Origin: Xanthomonas hortorum
Lineage (GTDB): Bacteria; Pseudomonadota; Gammaproteobacteria; Xanthomonadales; Xanthomonadaceae
Assembly: GCF_024339125.1 (NCBI RefSeq)
Contig: NZ_CP101417.1
Span: 310,001 to 374,000, forward strand
Direction of reading: 5' to 3'
Length of the DNA stretch: 64,000 nt
The stretch's first letter is position 1, and each line of letters opens with the position of its first letter. Below the pieces are notes generated by a model, which was not told the origin of the DNA, searched no databases, and saw only the letters and a list, made by a program, of their open reading frames with translations. The position numbers were made by a program, and so were the translations under genes. Below, piece after piece: positions 18,768 through 29,960 of the stretch.

Positions 18768-18907
18768 CGACATTTCCCCTGACGAATACGGCACAGCATG
18801 CACGCGCGTATGTGATGAGGCCGCCGCCACCGAGAGCGCAGCACTTGGCAAGCACCTCGCCGGCCGCTAGGTTTGCTGCTGACGTTTTCGTTGCACCGGG
18901 GAAATCC

Positions 18908-20304
<1,397 letters not shown>

Positions 20305-20308
<4 letters not shown>

Positions 20309-21585
20309 GCCGCGCGACCTTCGTTCGCCCGCGTCTGCGCGCGTTGTCAGTGTTGGTCTTGGCTGCGCTTGCGTTGCCCGCATTCGGCCAGCAGGTGCTG
20401 ATTCGCGGCGCCACCGTGCATACCGCAACCACTCAAGGCACGCTGCGCAATACCGATGTGCTGGTGCAGGGCGGGGTGATCCGCGCCATCGGCAATCACC
20501 TGGCCGTGCCCACCGATGGACGCGTGGTCGAGGCCAAGGGCCGCCCGCTGACCCCGGCGCTGTTCGGCGGCATCACCGAGATCGGCATCGAAGAAGTGTC
20601 CGGCGAAGACAGCACCGTGGACAGCGGCGTCAAGCTGAGCGATCAGCCGATGCGCCCGGAATTCGACGTTACCCTTGCCTACAACCCCGACTCGGTGCTG
20701 GTGCCGGTGGCACGCGTGGAAGGCATCGGTTTCACTGCGTTGGGCGCAACCACCAGTGGTGCTTTCATCGCCGGACAAGGCGGCATCGTGCGGCTGGATG
20801 GCAGCCCCGACCCGATCGGCCCGCACGCCCTGTTTCTCCGCATCGGTGCAGCCGCATCCGATCTCACCGGCAGCTCGCGTGCCGCGCAGTGGATGCTGCT
20901 CGACCAGTTGGTTGCCGAAGCGCGTGGACGCGTGCCCGCCGATTCGCCGCATGCGCTGCTGACGCCGGTTGGCCGCAACGTGCTGGCCAAGTATCTGGGC
21001 GGGCAAGGTCGCATCGTGGTGCAGGTGGAACGTGCCGCCGATATCCGCCAGTTGCTGCGCTGGGCGCAGCGCGAAAAGGTCCGCATCGCCATTGCCGGCG
21101 GCACCGAAGCCTGGAAGCTCGCACCGCAATTGGCGCAGGCCAAGGTGCCGGTGCTGGTGGACGCATTGGCAGATCTTCCATCCACTTTCGATCAGATCGG
21201 CGCGACCCTGGAAAACGCCGCACGTCTGCGCGCAGCGGGTGTGGAAGTCAGCTTCACCCAGAGCGGCGATGCCTCGCATAACGCGCGCAAGCTGCGCCAG
21301 TTGGCCGGCAATGCGGTGGCCAATGGATTGCCGTGGGAATCCGGCCTGGCCGGGCTGACCCGCGTGCCGGCGGAGATCTTCGGCGTGGCCGATCACATCG
21401 GCAGCATCGCGGTCGGCAAGCAGGCCGATCTGGTGCTGTGGGACGGCGACCCGCTGGATGTCGCCCACTATGCCGAACAGGTGTGGCTGGGCGGCCGCGA
21501 CATGCCGATGCGCTCGCGCCAGACCGACCTGCGCGACCGTTACATGCAACAGGCAGGACCGTTGCCGCGTGCGTATCTGAAGTGA
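20305..21585 (+). CDS. amidohydrolase-like protein lacking the HxH metal motif
   Basis: A 426-residue relative of the upstream protein with its own signal peptide (ending LPAFGQQ). The fold is preserved: beta-sandwich start VLIRGATVHTATT, barrel, and the C-terminal VGKQADLVLWDGDPLDVAHY. However, where amidohydrolases have PGxIDxHxH this protein reads LTPALFGGITEIGIEEV, without either histidine. Later ligand positions are also not obvious (SFTQSGDASHNARKLRQL). It is therefore probably not a conventional metal hydrolase. ATG overlaps the upstream stop (ATGA). Equal expression with an intact paralogue suggests a heteromeric or regulatory partner. Confidence 0.82.
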
Positions 21586-21739
21586 GCGTGCTTGTAACGG
21601 GCGTGCTTGTCACGCGCATGTTCGTAGTGAGCGAGTGTGTGATGTGCTGCACCGCTGCCCACGCAGGAAGGGGGATTGCGCCGCGCGGCGCCCCTCTTGC
21701 CGAGAGCACACACGGCTGTCATCTGGCAGGCACACCCTG

Positions 21740-22153
21740 ATGCCGATGTCTCCACGCGCACGCATGCTGTATCTGCTGCTTGCACTCGCCGTGCTGCTGA
21801 TCGAAGTGGCGATCGGCGCCGGTCGGCTCGGTGGGCCGTGGGTGCGCGGCAGCCTGGGCGATGTGTTGGCAGTGATCCTGGTCTACTGCGGATTGCGCGG
21901 TGTGCTTGCGCTCTCACCGCGTTGGGCGGCGCTGCTGGCGGTGGCGACCGGGTGCGTGATCGAAGGCTTGCAGGCGATCCATCTGGCCGACCGGCTCGGC
22001 CTGCGTCCCGGCAGCGCCGCAGCTATCGCGCTCGGTAACACCGCAACCCTGCACGATCTGGCGATGTATCTGGTTGGCGGTGGCGTGGCGTACATTGGCG
22101 ATGTGCTGTCATGCCGTGTCGCTGCGTCTTCCGGGCGACATCCGCAGCAGTGA
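21740..22153 (+). CDS. DUF2809 membrane protein
   Basis: A 137-residue protein with four likely membrane spans (about 9-27, 37-56, 60-80 and 105-125). The motif GDVLAVILVYCGLRG, followed by EGLQAIHLADRLGLR, fits the DUF2809 family of small integral membrane proteins of unknown function. The start is the ATG at 21740; a second in-frame ATG follows two codons later. It is followed closely by a gene for a small protein on the same strand. Confidence 0.75.
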   Translation: MPMSPRARMLYLLLALAVLLIEVAIGAGRLGGPWVRGSLGDVLAVILVYCGLRGVLALSPRWAALLAVATGCVIEGLQAIHLADRLGLRPGSAAAIALGNTATLHDLAMYLVGGGVAYIGDVLSCRVAASSGRHPQQ

Positions 22154-22264
22154 TGCACTCCCCCGGGTCTAGCGTATGTCTTGCGTTTCACCATCGGCAC
22201 TGATCGAAACAGTCGCGGCCTCGCACCGGCAGACGCGGCCGATCTGCATGGCAGGGGTACCGCG

Positions 22265-22618
22265 GTGACCTCGCTGTTCCAGGGCAGCGGATTGCGCTCG
22301 ATCGACCGCGTCGTGCTGCGCCAGGCACCCGCCAATCTGCAACGTGGCTTGGAAGCGGTGGGCGGGCGCTTGATCCTCACTGCCGATGCGCTGCACTTTC
22401 AGCCGCATGCCCTCAATATCCAGACCCAATCGTTGACCGTGCATCTGGCGCAGATCGGGGCGATGCAACTGCGCTGGACACGCTTGTTCGGCTTGCTGCC
22501 GGTTGCGCCGACCTCGCTGGTGGTTCAACTGGACGATGGTGGCGAGCATCGCTTCGTGATCGGCAAACGCGAACAGTGGGTGCTGGCGATCCAGTCGGCG
22601 CGCGACGCGCTGCACTGA
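22265..22618 (+). CDS. small GRAM-like domain protein
   Basis: A protein of about 117 residues. I propose the GTG at 22265 because AGGGG lies seven bases upstream; the frame is open back to a TTG at 22181. The pattern GGRLILTADALHFQPHALN, LTVHLAQIGAMQL and SLVVQLDDGGEHRFVIGKREQW is that of a GRAM/PH-like beta-sandwich, a fold often bound to membranes or lipids. No signal peptide or membrane span is seen. Function is not known, and the assignment rests on the pattern of strands only. Confidence 0.6.
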   Translation: MTSLFQGSGLRSIDRVVLRQAPANLQRGLEAVGGRLILTADALHFQPHALNIQTQSLTVHLAQIGAMQLRWTRLFGLLPVAPTSLVVQLDDGGEHRFVIGKREQWVLAIQSARDALH

Positions 22619-22828
22619 CGCATGTCACCGCAGTGAAATGCAGGCAGCACCGTCCATCGGTCGCTTCGCGCCTCCAGGTTGCAGACAGAGAGCGTGACCT
22701 CCACTGCGTTTCGGTACGCCACTTCGAACAGGGCGCACGCTCTGCACGCGTGGTCATCGTTGTCGCTGTCCAGCTCGCCTAGCATCGCGCGTCGGCATCA
22801 CAGCGACAGCCCCCACTCGGAGATCGAT

Positions 22829-24436
22829 ATGCCCCGCCCTACCCTGCGCATCCTGGCATGCGCACTGTTGTTCTACGGCAGCGTCAGCGCACCTGCCATG
22901 GCTGCCTTCGGCGTCACCCGCAGCGGTGATCGCTTCATCGTGGACACCGGCGCCCAACTGGTGTTTTCGGTCAACGCCAGCAATGGCGACATCGTGTCGA
23001 TGCGTTATCGCGACAACGAGTTGCAGACCACCGAGTCCAAGGGCACGCAGCTGGCCTCGGGGCTGGGTAGCGCCAGCGTGGAGGCGCGCACGGTGGGTGG
23101 GGCGATCGTGGTCTCGGCCAAGGCCGGCGACCTGACCCAGTACTACATTGCACGCACGGGCCGCAACGCGATCTACATGGCAACCTATGCACCGACACTG
23201 TCGAAGGTCGGCGGCGAAGAGCTGCGCTTCGTCACCCGCTTGAATGTAGCCAAGCTGCCGAATGCACAGCAGGAACCCGACTCCAACGTGGGCACGCCGG
23301 TCGAGAGCGAGGATGTGTTCTTGCTGCCGGATGGACGCACCAGTTCCAAATTCTACTCGGCACGCCGCATGATCGACGACAAGGTGCATGGGGTCAGCGG
23401 TTCGGGGGTTGCGGCGTTCATGCTGATGGGCAATCGCGAGCGCAGTTCCGGCGGGCCGTTTTTCAAGGACATCGCCACGCAAAAAACCCGCGTGACGCAT
23501 GAGCTCTACAACTACATGTATTCCGACCACACCCAGACCGAGGCGTTTCGCGGCGGTTTCCACGGCGTGTACGGGCTGTTGTTCACCGATGGCGGTGCGC
23601 CCTCCAGCGCGCAACTGGACACCAGCTTTGTCGACGCCAGCCTGGGCCTGAGCGATTATCTCGCCGATGCCGGGCGCGGTGCGGTGAGGGGCCGCGTCAG
23701 CGGCGTGTTGTCCGGCCAGCCCGCCGTGGTCGGCCTGCGCAACGACCAGGCGCAGTACTGGGCCACGGCCAATGGCAGCGGCGACTACCAGCTTGCCGGC
23801 GTGCGCCCGGGACGCTATCGCATGACGCTCTACCAGAACGAACTGGAAGTGGCCCAACGCGATGTCGAAGTGTTTGCCAATGCGACAGCGCAAGCCGCGC
23901 TGCAGGCAGTGGCATTGGCGGGCACGCCGAAGTGGCAGATCGGTGTTGCCGATGGCACGCCCGCCGGTTTCCGGTATGCAGACCTGTTGCCGCGCGCGCA
24001 TCCCTCCGACAAACGCATGAGCTGGGCACCGGTCACCTACACCGTTGGCTCCAGCAGCGTGAGCAGCTTTCCGGCGGTGCAGTGGCGCAGCATCAACACG
24101 CCGAACCGCATCGACTTCACCCTGGCGGCCAATGAAGTGCGTGGCTACCGCCTGCGTATCTTCGTGCCACTGAGCCAGGTCAGCGCGCGTCCACAGATCA
24201 GCGTCAATGCCCGCTGGAATGGACCGCTACCGGCCACACCCAACCAACCCAAGACGCGCGGCATCACCCGTGGCACCACTCGCGGCAACAACACGTTGTA
24301 TGAGGTGGATATTCCGGCCTCGGCGCTGCAGGCCGGCAGCAACCGCATCGAGATCGGCGTCGCCTCCGGATCGCCGGACGATGGCTTCCTCAGCCCGGCG
24401 TTCGTGTTCGACAGCATCCAGCTGGTGGCGATGTAA
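22829..24436 (+). CDS. rhamnogalacturonan lyase, PL4 family
   Basis: A 535-residue secreted enzyme with a signal peptide (cleavage near APAMAAFG). The N-terminal half is the PL4 beta-sandwich catalytic domain (FGVTRSGDRFIVDTGAQLVF, with TELYNYMYSDHTQTEAFRGG-like features around residue 230). A fibronectin III-like module follows (GRVSGVLSGQPAVVGLRND to RYRMTLYQNELEV), then a C-terminal carbohydrate-binding-like jelly roll ending SPAFVFDSIQLVAM. This three-part layout is that of fungal and bacterial rhamnogalacturonan lyase B. It would cleave the rhamnogalacturonan I backbone of plant pectin by beta-elimination outside the cell. Two GH12 genes converge on it from downstream. Confidence 0.88.
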   Translation: MPRPTLRILACALLFYGSVSAPAMAAFGVTRSGDRFIVDTGAQLVFSVNASNGDIVSMRYRDNELQTTESKGTQLASGLGSASVEARTVGGAIVVSAKAGDLTQYYIARTGRNAIYMATYAPTLSKVGGEELRFVTRLNVAKLPNAQQEPDSNVGTPVESEDVFLLPDGRTSSKFYSARRMIDDKVHGVSGSGVAAFMLMGNRERSSGGPFFKDIATQKTRVTHELYNYMYSDHTQTEAFRGGFHGVYGLLFTDGGAPSSAQLDTSFVDASLGLSDYLADAGRGAVRGRVSGVLSGQPAVVGLRNDQAQYWATANGSGDYQLAGVRPGRYRMTLYQNELEVAQRDVEVFANATAQAALQAVALAGTPKWQIGVADGTPAGFRYADLLPRAHPSDKRMSWAPVTYTVGSSSVSSFPAVQWRSINTPNRIDFTLAANEVRGYRLRIFVPLSQVSARPQISVNARWNGPLPATPNQPKTRGITRGTTRGNNTLYEVDIPASALQAGSNRIEIGVASGSPDDGFLSPAFVFDSIQLVAM

Positions 24437-24450
24437 GAGTACTTGCCCGG

Positions 24451-24482
24451 CATCCACCGCACGCAGACACGTGCGGTGGATG
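24451..24482 (+). terminator. hairpin after the PL4 gene
   Basis: A perfect 13-bp stem, CATCCACCGCACG with CGTGCGGTGGATG, starts 15 bases after the PL4 stop. There is no following T run, so it may stabilise or end the transcript with help. The convergent GH12 gene ends about 150 bases further on. Confidence 0.6.
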
Positions 24483-24636
24483 GCACAGCTCAAGAACGAT
24501 GACACCAACCACTGACCAGCGCGTCGAATGCACCTGACCGCTGGTTGCAATCGGCCCATACCATCCACGCGCTAGAGTCCGCGGGAGCATGCCGTTTCCA
24601 GGTGCTGGCTACGCGTAGGGCTGTTGATCGCCGCGC

Positions 24637-25434
24637 TTATTTGGCGGTGATCGCCCCACTCAGCGACACCGAACCCATCCCGCCGGTGACTTCGAAGCCG
24701 CCCTCCACCACCTGCAGATACAACGCGTTGCTGTAACGGCCATCGCTGCCACGCAACTCCTGCAGCCTGGTCAAGAACGCCTTGACGTCCGCAGTGAGAT
24801 TGCCCTTTGCCGGCAACGCATTGCTGTTGCCCGCGGTGCCGTGCGGGATGAAGGTGTACACGTAATAGCCTGCAGCGGAGTTATTGCCTTCCCACAGGTC
24901 ATAGGTGACGCCGCCGGAGGTGATGGCATTGGCGGTGGTCAGCGTACCCAGCGGATAGGAATTGTTGGCGCCCCAGATCATCACTTCCAGCTGCGGGTCG
25001 CCCTTGCTGGCGTCCTTGCGGAAGAACAGATCGTAGGCAAAGTCACCGGTCTGCCCGCTACCGCTGGTGGTGAACGCCACTGCGCCGCTCAGGCTGCCGA
25101 TCTTGGACACCTGATGCGGAAAGTAGCTGTCGGTGGCCGGGTTCATCGTGTAGTGCCAACCGCGGCAGATGGCGGGATAGCCATACAACGTTCCGCTGGG
25201 CAGGTTGTAGGTCACGGTAATGCTCGGCGTGCTGCCCGAGCCGAAGGTCGCCTTGATGTTGTTGTTCTTGTCGTTGAAATTATTGTTGTAGGCGTATTGC
25301 GTGCCGTAGACCTTGGTCTCGCCGGTAGCGGCGCTGGCGCTGGATGCGACCAGCACCAAGGCCAACGCCACAGCGCGCGGCAACAGGTTGGAACCAGCAG
25401 ACGTCAGCGAACGGAAACTGTCGTGCAACTGCAT
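24637..25434 (-). CDS. GH12 endoglucanase/xyloglucanase (second of a pair)
   Basis: A 265-residue secreted glycoside hydrolase of family 12. The signal peptide ends near SSASAATGE. The beta-jelly-roll motifs are YAYNNNFNDKNNNIKATFG, YGYPAICRGWHY, the nucleophile Glu in PQLEVMIWGANNSYPLG and the acid/base Glu in LYLQVVEGGFEVTGG. The length and both catalytic residues are those of a working enzyme. It lies 240 bases behind a paralogue in the same direction. It would cut beta-1,4-glucan chains of cellulose or xyloglucan in plant walls. Confidence 0.88.
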   Translation of the reverse strand: MQLHDSFRSLTSAGSNLLPRAVALALVLVASSASAATGETKVYGTQYAYNNNFNDKNNNIKATFGSGSTPSITVTYNLPSGTLYGYPAICRGWHYTMNPATDSYFPHQVSKIGSLSGAVAFTTSGSGQTGDFAYDLFFRKDASKGDPQLEVMIWGANNSYPLGTLTTANAITSGGVTYDLWEGNNSAAGYYVYTFIPHGTAGNSNALPAKGNLTADVKAFLTRLQELRGSDGRYSNALYLQVVEGGFEVTGGMGSVSLSGAITAK

Positions 25435-25674
25435 GGGGTGGACTCCGATGATGGATGGATAAACGTTCGTCCACCGGCGTGCAGCGCAACGCGCCGAGCG
25501 GTGAACGAACGACCATTACGCATCCGGCGCCATCGACGCGTTGGCGTCACTGGCAACGGACACCCTCGCGCTGACGGGGGCGAGGACGTTGGCCATCCCT
25601 GCAGACCGATCACCGTGGCCCCATCCGGTACGCGACGCATGCATGCGCCGCGCACAAGACCACGTTATTGCAGA

Positions 25675-26490
25675 TTACTGTGCGTCGAGCGTGGCGCTGA
25701 CCTTGGCCCAGCCATTGCCGCGCACCACTTCAAAACCCGCTTCAACCGCATGCAGATACATGCTGTTGTTGTAGCGCCCATCCTTGGACCGGTTGGTCTG
25801 CAGCCAGGTGAGGAACGGCTTGGCATCCACGTTGAGGCTGCCGCTGGTCTTGAGCGTGGGCTGGCCGGCAGTGCCGGTCGGGATGAAGGTGTAGACGTAG
25901 TAGCCGGCACCGGAGTTGAAGCCTTCCCACAGGTCGAAGGTGCGTCCACCGGCGGTGATCACCTTGCTCGCGGTCAGCGTGCCGATCGGCCAGGAGTTGT
26001 GGTCGCCCCAGATCATCACTTCCAGCTGCGGGTTGCCCTTGGCGGTATCCCAACGGAAGAAGATGTCGTAGGCGAAATCGCCGGCCAGATTGGTGCCGCC
26101 CGCGCTATAGGTGAACTTGAGCGGGATCTTGCTCAGCGAGGAAATCTGCTTCGGGAACAAGGTGTCGCTGGTCGGATTCCAGTCGTAATGCCAGCCGCGC
26201 ACGATCGCCGGGTAGCCATAGAGGTTGTAGTCGGCGAAGTTGAAGGTCACGGTCAACTCCGGCGTGCTGCCGGTGCCGAAGGTGCCCTGGATGATGTTGT
26301 TGGGATCGTTGAAATTGTTCACCCACGCATAGTGGTTGCCGAAGATCTTGTAGGGCCCGGCCAGTGCCACCGGCGCGAGCGCCACCAGACCGATTGCCAA
26401 TGCTGCTTTCCACCAGCGCGATGCGCGCCGCCGCGTGGTCGGCGCCTGCGCACCGGTGTGAGTGAGGGTGCTGGATTGGCTGTTGTGCAT
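25675..26490 (-). CDS. GH12 endoglucanase/xyloglucanase (first of a pair)
   Basis: A 271-residue family 12 glycoside hydrolase, paralogous to the one just downstream. It has an extended basic N-terminus before the hydrophobic signal segment (cleavage near VALAGPYK). Matching motifs are YAWVNNFNDPNNIIQGTFG, YGYPAIVRGWHY, the nucleophile in PQLEVMIWGDHNSWPIG and the acid/base Glu in YLHAVEAGFEVVRGN. I took the ATG at 26490 because the signal peptide then starts properly; the frame stays open upstream. The two proteins are alike along their whole length, so the pair arose by local duplication and then diverged. Confidence 0.88.
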   Translation of the reverse strand: MHNSQSSTLTHTGAQAPTTRRRASRWWKAALAIGLVALAPVALAGPYKIFGNHYAWVNNFNDPNNIIQGTFGTGSTPELTVTFNFADYNLYGYPAIVRGWHYDWNPTSDTLFPKQISSLSKIPLKFTYSAGGTNLAGDFAYDIFFRWDTAKGNPQLEVMIWGDHNSWPIGTLTASKVITAGGRTFDLWEGFNSGAGYYVYTFIPTGTAGQPTLKTSGSLNVDAKPFLTWLQTNRSKDGRYNNSMYLHAVEAGFEVVRGNGWAKVSATLDAQ

Positions 26491-26980
26491 GTTGACTCTC
26501 CGTGTGGGTTCCGCGCGGCAACGCCAGTACGGCGTTGTCGAAAGCCGCCTTGCAGCGGTGGCGTCGGACCCTAGCAGCGCCGTTGTGAGCGGAGCTATAG
26601 CAATTCCGGCAGCCCTCGCTCGCCATGCACCATAACGGGTGCTATCTGGCACGCGAAGCGTGCGCGGGTCCTCAGTTTGTGTTCGTTATCGGCTGCCAGC
26701 AGGATGTATCAGTCAGGAGGCACACAACGCCGCGCCCAGGAATGGTGCAGAGCCGCATCACGCGCAGGCAGCGATTGCGCCACGCAAGCGATCGCTTGTG
26801 CATGCCCTGCACGATGCATCTGTGGCTGCTGCCTGTCGTCGCTGGCCGACGCTGCATCACGCCGATGAACGCGTCGCCTTGCACCACGACAGCGACGCGC
26901 CAGGCGATAGTCCTACGCGCCACGGCCGTTTTGCGATAGCGTTCGCACTACAGACGACGCAACAGCCGAAGGGGGCGACG
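26491..26980. other. non-coding spacer
   Basis: About 490 bases between the start of the first GH12 gene and the DegV gene. Both genes read outward from it, so their promoters should lie here. I see no coding frame with conserved character, no clear inverted repeat and no recognisable regulator site, although overlapping open frames occur because of the high GC content. Confidence 0.5.
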
Positions 26981-27925
26981 ATGCGCATCGGAATCGTGGT
27001 GGACAGTGCGTGCGATCTGCCGCAGGACTTCATCCAACGCAACAACGTCATCGTGCTGCCGATCAGCGTACGCATCGGCGAAGCAGTGCTTGCCGATCAC
27101 CGCGATGAAGAGGCCACGCTGAGCTTCCTGCACGCGCATGTGGCCGAGCGCGGTCACGAGGCGGAGACCACACCGTTCTCGGTCAACCAGATCCGCGATC
27201 TGTTCCTGCAGCGGCTGGTCATCGACTACGACCACGTGTTCTGCCTGACCATCTCCAAGCTGCGCAGCCAGATCTTCGATAACGCCATGCAGGCCAGCTT
27301 CGCGATCCTCAACGACTACAAGCCGATCCGCCAGGCGGCCGGCCATACCTCGCCGTTCGCACTGCGCGTGATCGATACGCTCAACCTGTTCGCCGGCCAA
27401 GGCATCACCGCGGTGGAGGCGGTGCGTCTGCGCGAGCAGGGCCAGGGCGTGGCGGCGATTCGCGCCCGGCTCGAGCAGCTGGCCGAACACACTTACGGCT
27501 ACATGATTCCGCGCGATCTGTATTACCTGCGCGCGCGTGCCCGCACCAAGGGCGATCGCAGCGTGGGCTTGATCAGCGCCGCGTTGGGCAGTGCGCTGGA
27601 TATCAAGCCGGTGCTGCGCGCGTATCGCGGCGTCACCGAACCGGTGGCCAAGTTGAAGGGCTTCGAGCCATCCGCAGAGAAGCTGTTCGGCTTCACCGTG
27701 CGCAAGCTCCGCGAGGGCTTGATGACGCCTACCGTATGCGTAGGCTACGGCGGCGAGCTGACCGAGTTGCACGCCCTGCCCGGCTATGCCGCCTTGCAGG
27801 CCGCCTGCCAGACCCACGGTGTGGAATTGTTCGAAAGCGTGATGAGCCTGACCGGCATGGTCAACGTAGGCAAGGGCGCACTGGCAGTGGCATTTGCGGC
27901 CGAGCCGCATACGTTTTCTGCCTGA
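26981..27925 (+). CDS. DegV family fatty-acid-binding protein
   Basis: A 314-residue protein of the DegV fold. The N-terminus MRIGIVVDSACDLPQDFI is the family signature, and IVLPISVRIGEAVLAD, TTPFSVNQIRDLF, DHVFCLTISKLRSQ and the later IKPVLRAYRGVTEPVAK are conserved blocks. DegV proteins bind a single fatty acid, and in Gram-positive bacteria some (FakB) present it to a kinase. The partner in this organism is not visible nearby. The start is an ATG with GGGGG a few bases upstream. Confidence 0.88.
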   Translation: MRIGIVVDSACDLPQDFIQRNNVIVLPISVRIGEAVLADHRDEEATLSFLHAHVAERGHEAETTPFSVNQIRDLFLQRLVIDYDHVFCLTISKLRSQIFDNAMQASFAILNDYKPIRQAAGHTSPFALRVIDTLNLFAGQGITAVEAVRLREQGQGVAAIRARLEQLAEHTYGYMIPRDLYYLRARARTKGDRSVGLISAALGSALDIKPVLRAYRGVTEPVAKLKGFEPSAEKLFGFTVRKLREGLMTPTVCVGYGGELTELHALPGYAALQAACQTHGVELFESVMSLTGMVNVGKGALAVAFAAEPHTFSA

Positions 27926-28059
27926 AGCATGGTAGGTCGATGGCTTTGCAGCCAAGCGGCAGCGCTATCGCTCTGCAACTCATTCGTCTACATCGTGCAA
28001 TCAGCTTACGGCCACAGAGATGATGTCGAATCGTTTAGATGTATTCAAAAGCTGAGTCA

Positions 28060-28443
28060 GTCGAGTGCGCGGTGCCCTCGCCGCTCGCGGGACACGCCGC
28101 AAGTACGTCCATGTAGGCTCGGTGGCGGCATCCATGCCGCCACACGGTCCCGCAATCGGCGAGGACACCGCACCAGAGAGTCTGCAGGTTGCTTCATTGA
28201 AAGCCTGCCTGCGGTTTGCCTTGCGCCGAGAAACTGATCGGACAAGCCGTTATTCAATAAACGCACGTCATGTCCTGCTTGCAAGCATGCACACCGGCAA
28301 TCTCGACTGGTCCTTGCCCGCCCACCATCGCGGGACCTTACGCGGCATGGATGCCGCGTAAGAGCCTACACGGACGTACTTGCGGCGTGTCCCGCGATGG
28401 TGGGCGGGCAAGGGCCCTGCGACCAAGCCGCAGATCAGTCGCT
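28060..28443 (+). repeat. palindromic intergenic repeat, copy 4 (long form, complete)
   Basis: The best-preserved long copy. Its outer arms are nearly perfect inverted repeats: CGCGGGACACGCCGCAAGTA on the left and TACTTGCGGCGTGTCCCGCG on the right. It carries the two inner palindromes and the middle insert of about 80 bases also seen in copy 1. It contains AAGAGCCTACACGG intact, the site that the IS110 element used in copy 1. Confidence 0.9.
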
Positions 28444-28653
28444 TTACACCTGACCTATCCGCACCATCCAACCACTCCAGAACAACCGAGCGTTGGCCTC
28501 ATAGCGTCATATAGACGCAATCGAATGCTGAGGTCAAAAGCTTGGTTCCAAGTCGAAGTGGATCGCAGAGAGCTACATGCCTACACACCTGTCGACGGAA
28601 TACTCACCGCCGCTGCACTAACGTGCGAACGTCATCCACCAGAGTCTTCGCAC

Positions 28654-28992
28654 ATGCCCGTCAGCTATTCGATCAGCCTGCCCGACCCCAAGCTCGCCCG
28701 CGGCGGCGATGCGAGCGTGAGCTTCAGCGCCCATGGTGCCGAGGCCTTTGCCGAACAGCTGCAGGCCGCCCTGCGCGACCCGGCCTGGTTCGATCGCTGG
28801 CGCCAGCTGCAGGCCGACCCGGACGCGGTGGATCCCAGCCTCGGCGTGACCGATCCCTCGGCCACGGTCACCGGCAAGCAGGGCGACCTGCGGATCGATC
28901 TGGTCGCCACCACCAGCATCCCCGGCGACCTGCTCAAACAGCGCATGCAGGCGCTGGCCGGACATCACTGGGAACTGCGCGACGTGCGTTAA
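28654..28992 (+). CDS. hypothetical protein
   Basis: A 112-residue protein that I do not recognise. It is soluble, acidic and alanine-rich, with a helical middle (GAEAFAEQLQAALRDPAWFDRW) and a C-terminal half of alternating strands (GKQGDLRIDLVATTS). The ATG at 28654 is chosen because the protein-like composition begins there; the frame is open upstream through the repeat. A strong hairpin follows the stop. It converges with the DMT transporter gene. Confidence 0.6.
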   Translation: MPVSYSISLPDPKLARGGDASVSFSAHGAEAFAEQLQAALRDPAWFDRWRQLQADPDAVDPSLGVTDPSATVTGKQGDLRIDLVATTSIPGDLLKQRMQALAGHHWELRDVR

Positions 28993-28999
28993 AGCCCAC

Positions 29000-29025
29000 T
29001 GCCGCCGCGCGTACGGCGCGGCGGC
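29000..29025. terminator. bidirectional hairpin between convergent genes
   Basis: An 11-bp perfect stem, TGCCGCCGCGC with GCGCGGCGGCA, lies in the 41 bases between two convergent stops. No T run is seen on either side, but its place suggests a shared transcription end. Confidence 0.6.
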
Positions 29026-29033
29026 AACTTCAC

Positions 29034-29960
29034 TCAGGTCAGCACGTTGTCCGCCACCCTCCGCGGCCAACGCCACTTCAAATTTACCGCCAGCGTCCCG
29101 ATCACGATCAATGCCAGGCCCAGCCATTGCACCGGCACCAGCGCGTGGCCGTAGAGCAGATAGTCCAGCAACAGCGTGACCAGCGGATAGACGAACGCCA
29201 GTACCGCAATCGTGGCCACATGCAGGTGGCGATAAGACGAATAGAACAACACATACACGATGCCGCTGTGGATCACGCCCAAGCCCACCAGCCACAGCCA
29301 GTGCAGGCCCGGATGCAGCGCGGCGCCACTGGAAAACCCCGCAAGCAATAAGGTGCCGACCCAGCATTGCACGGTCACCACCGCCAGCGGCCGCTCGCGG
29401 CTGATGCGGCGCGACATCAGCAACGAGGCCCCGCACAGCAATGCCGCCAGCAAGGTCAGCGCGATCCCGATCAGATAACCGCGATCGGCGCTCTGCCACA
29501 GCCGCGCAGGGTCTGCGGAACAGGCCACACCGACGAATGCCAGCAGCGTCCAGCCCAGATCGACACGCCGCGTGCGCTCGCCCTGCAGCAACGCGGCAAG
29601 GATCAACATCACGAACGGAAACACGTGGTAGACCATCGTCGCCACACCGATCGACGAGCGCGCCATGCCGGCGAACAACGCCACCCAGTTCAGCACCAGC
29701 AACACACCGCTGATGACCGCATCGCGCAACAGCGCACGCTCGCGCCACAGGCCGCGCAGCTGCCCACCGATCAAACCGCATACCGTCAGAAACAGCGCAC
29801 CGAACAGGCAGCGGTAGAACACCGCAGTCACCGGATCCTGCCCGCTTTCGTGCACGAATACGCCCACCGACCCGATCAGCACTTCGGCCACCAGCAATTG
29901 CCAGATTGCACGTCGCGCAGCGCCCGCCGAGGTCGCTTGAGCAGACAAGGACACGCTCAT
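29034..29960 (-). CDS. EamA/DMT-superfamily transporter
   Basis: A 308-residue membrane protein with ten predicted spans in two homologous halves, the layout of EamA (RhaT/PecM-like) exporters of metabolites. Landmarks are VLIGSVGVFVHE near the start, NWVALFAGMARSSIGVATMV in the first half, and YSSYRHLHVATIAVLAFVYP in the second. The ATG overlaps the stop of the upstream phzF gene (ATGA), so the two form an operon. The substrate is probably a small metabolite connected with the PhzF-like enzyme or its MocR regulator, but this is an inference from position. Confidence 0.87.
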   Translation of the reverse strand: MSVSLSAQATSAGAARRAIWQLLVAEVLIGSVGVFVHESGQDPVTAVFYRCLFGALFLTVCGLIGGQLRGLWRERALLRDAVISGVLLVLNWVALFAGMARSSIGVATMVYHVFPFVMLILAALLQGERTRRVDLGWTLLAFVGVACSADPARLWQSADRGYLIGIALTLLAALLCGASLLMSRRISRERPLAVVTVQCWVGTLLLAGFSSGAALHPGLHWLWLVGLGVIHSGIVYVLFYSSYRHLHVATIAVLAFVYPLVTLLLDYLLYGHALVPVQWLGLALIVIGTLAVNLKWRWPRRVADNVLT

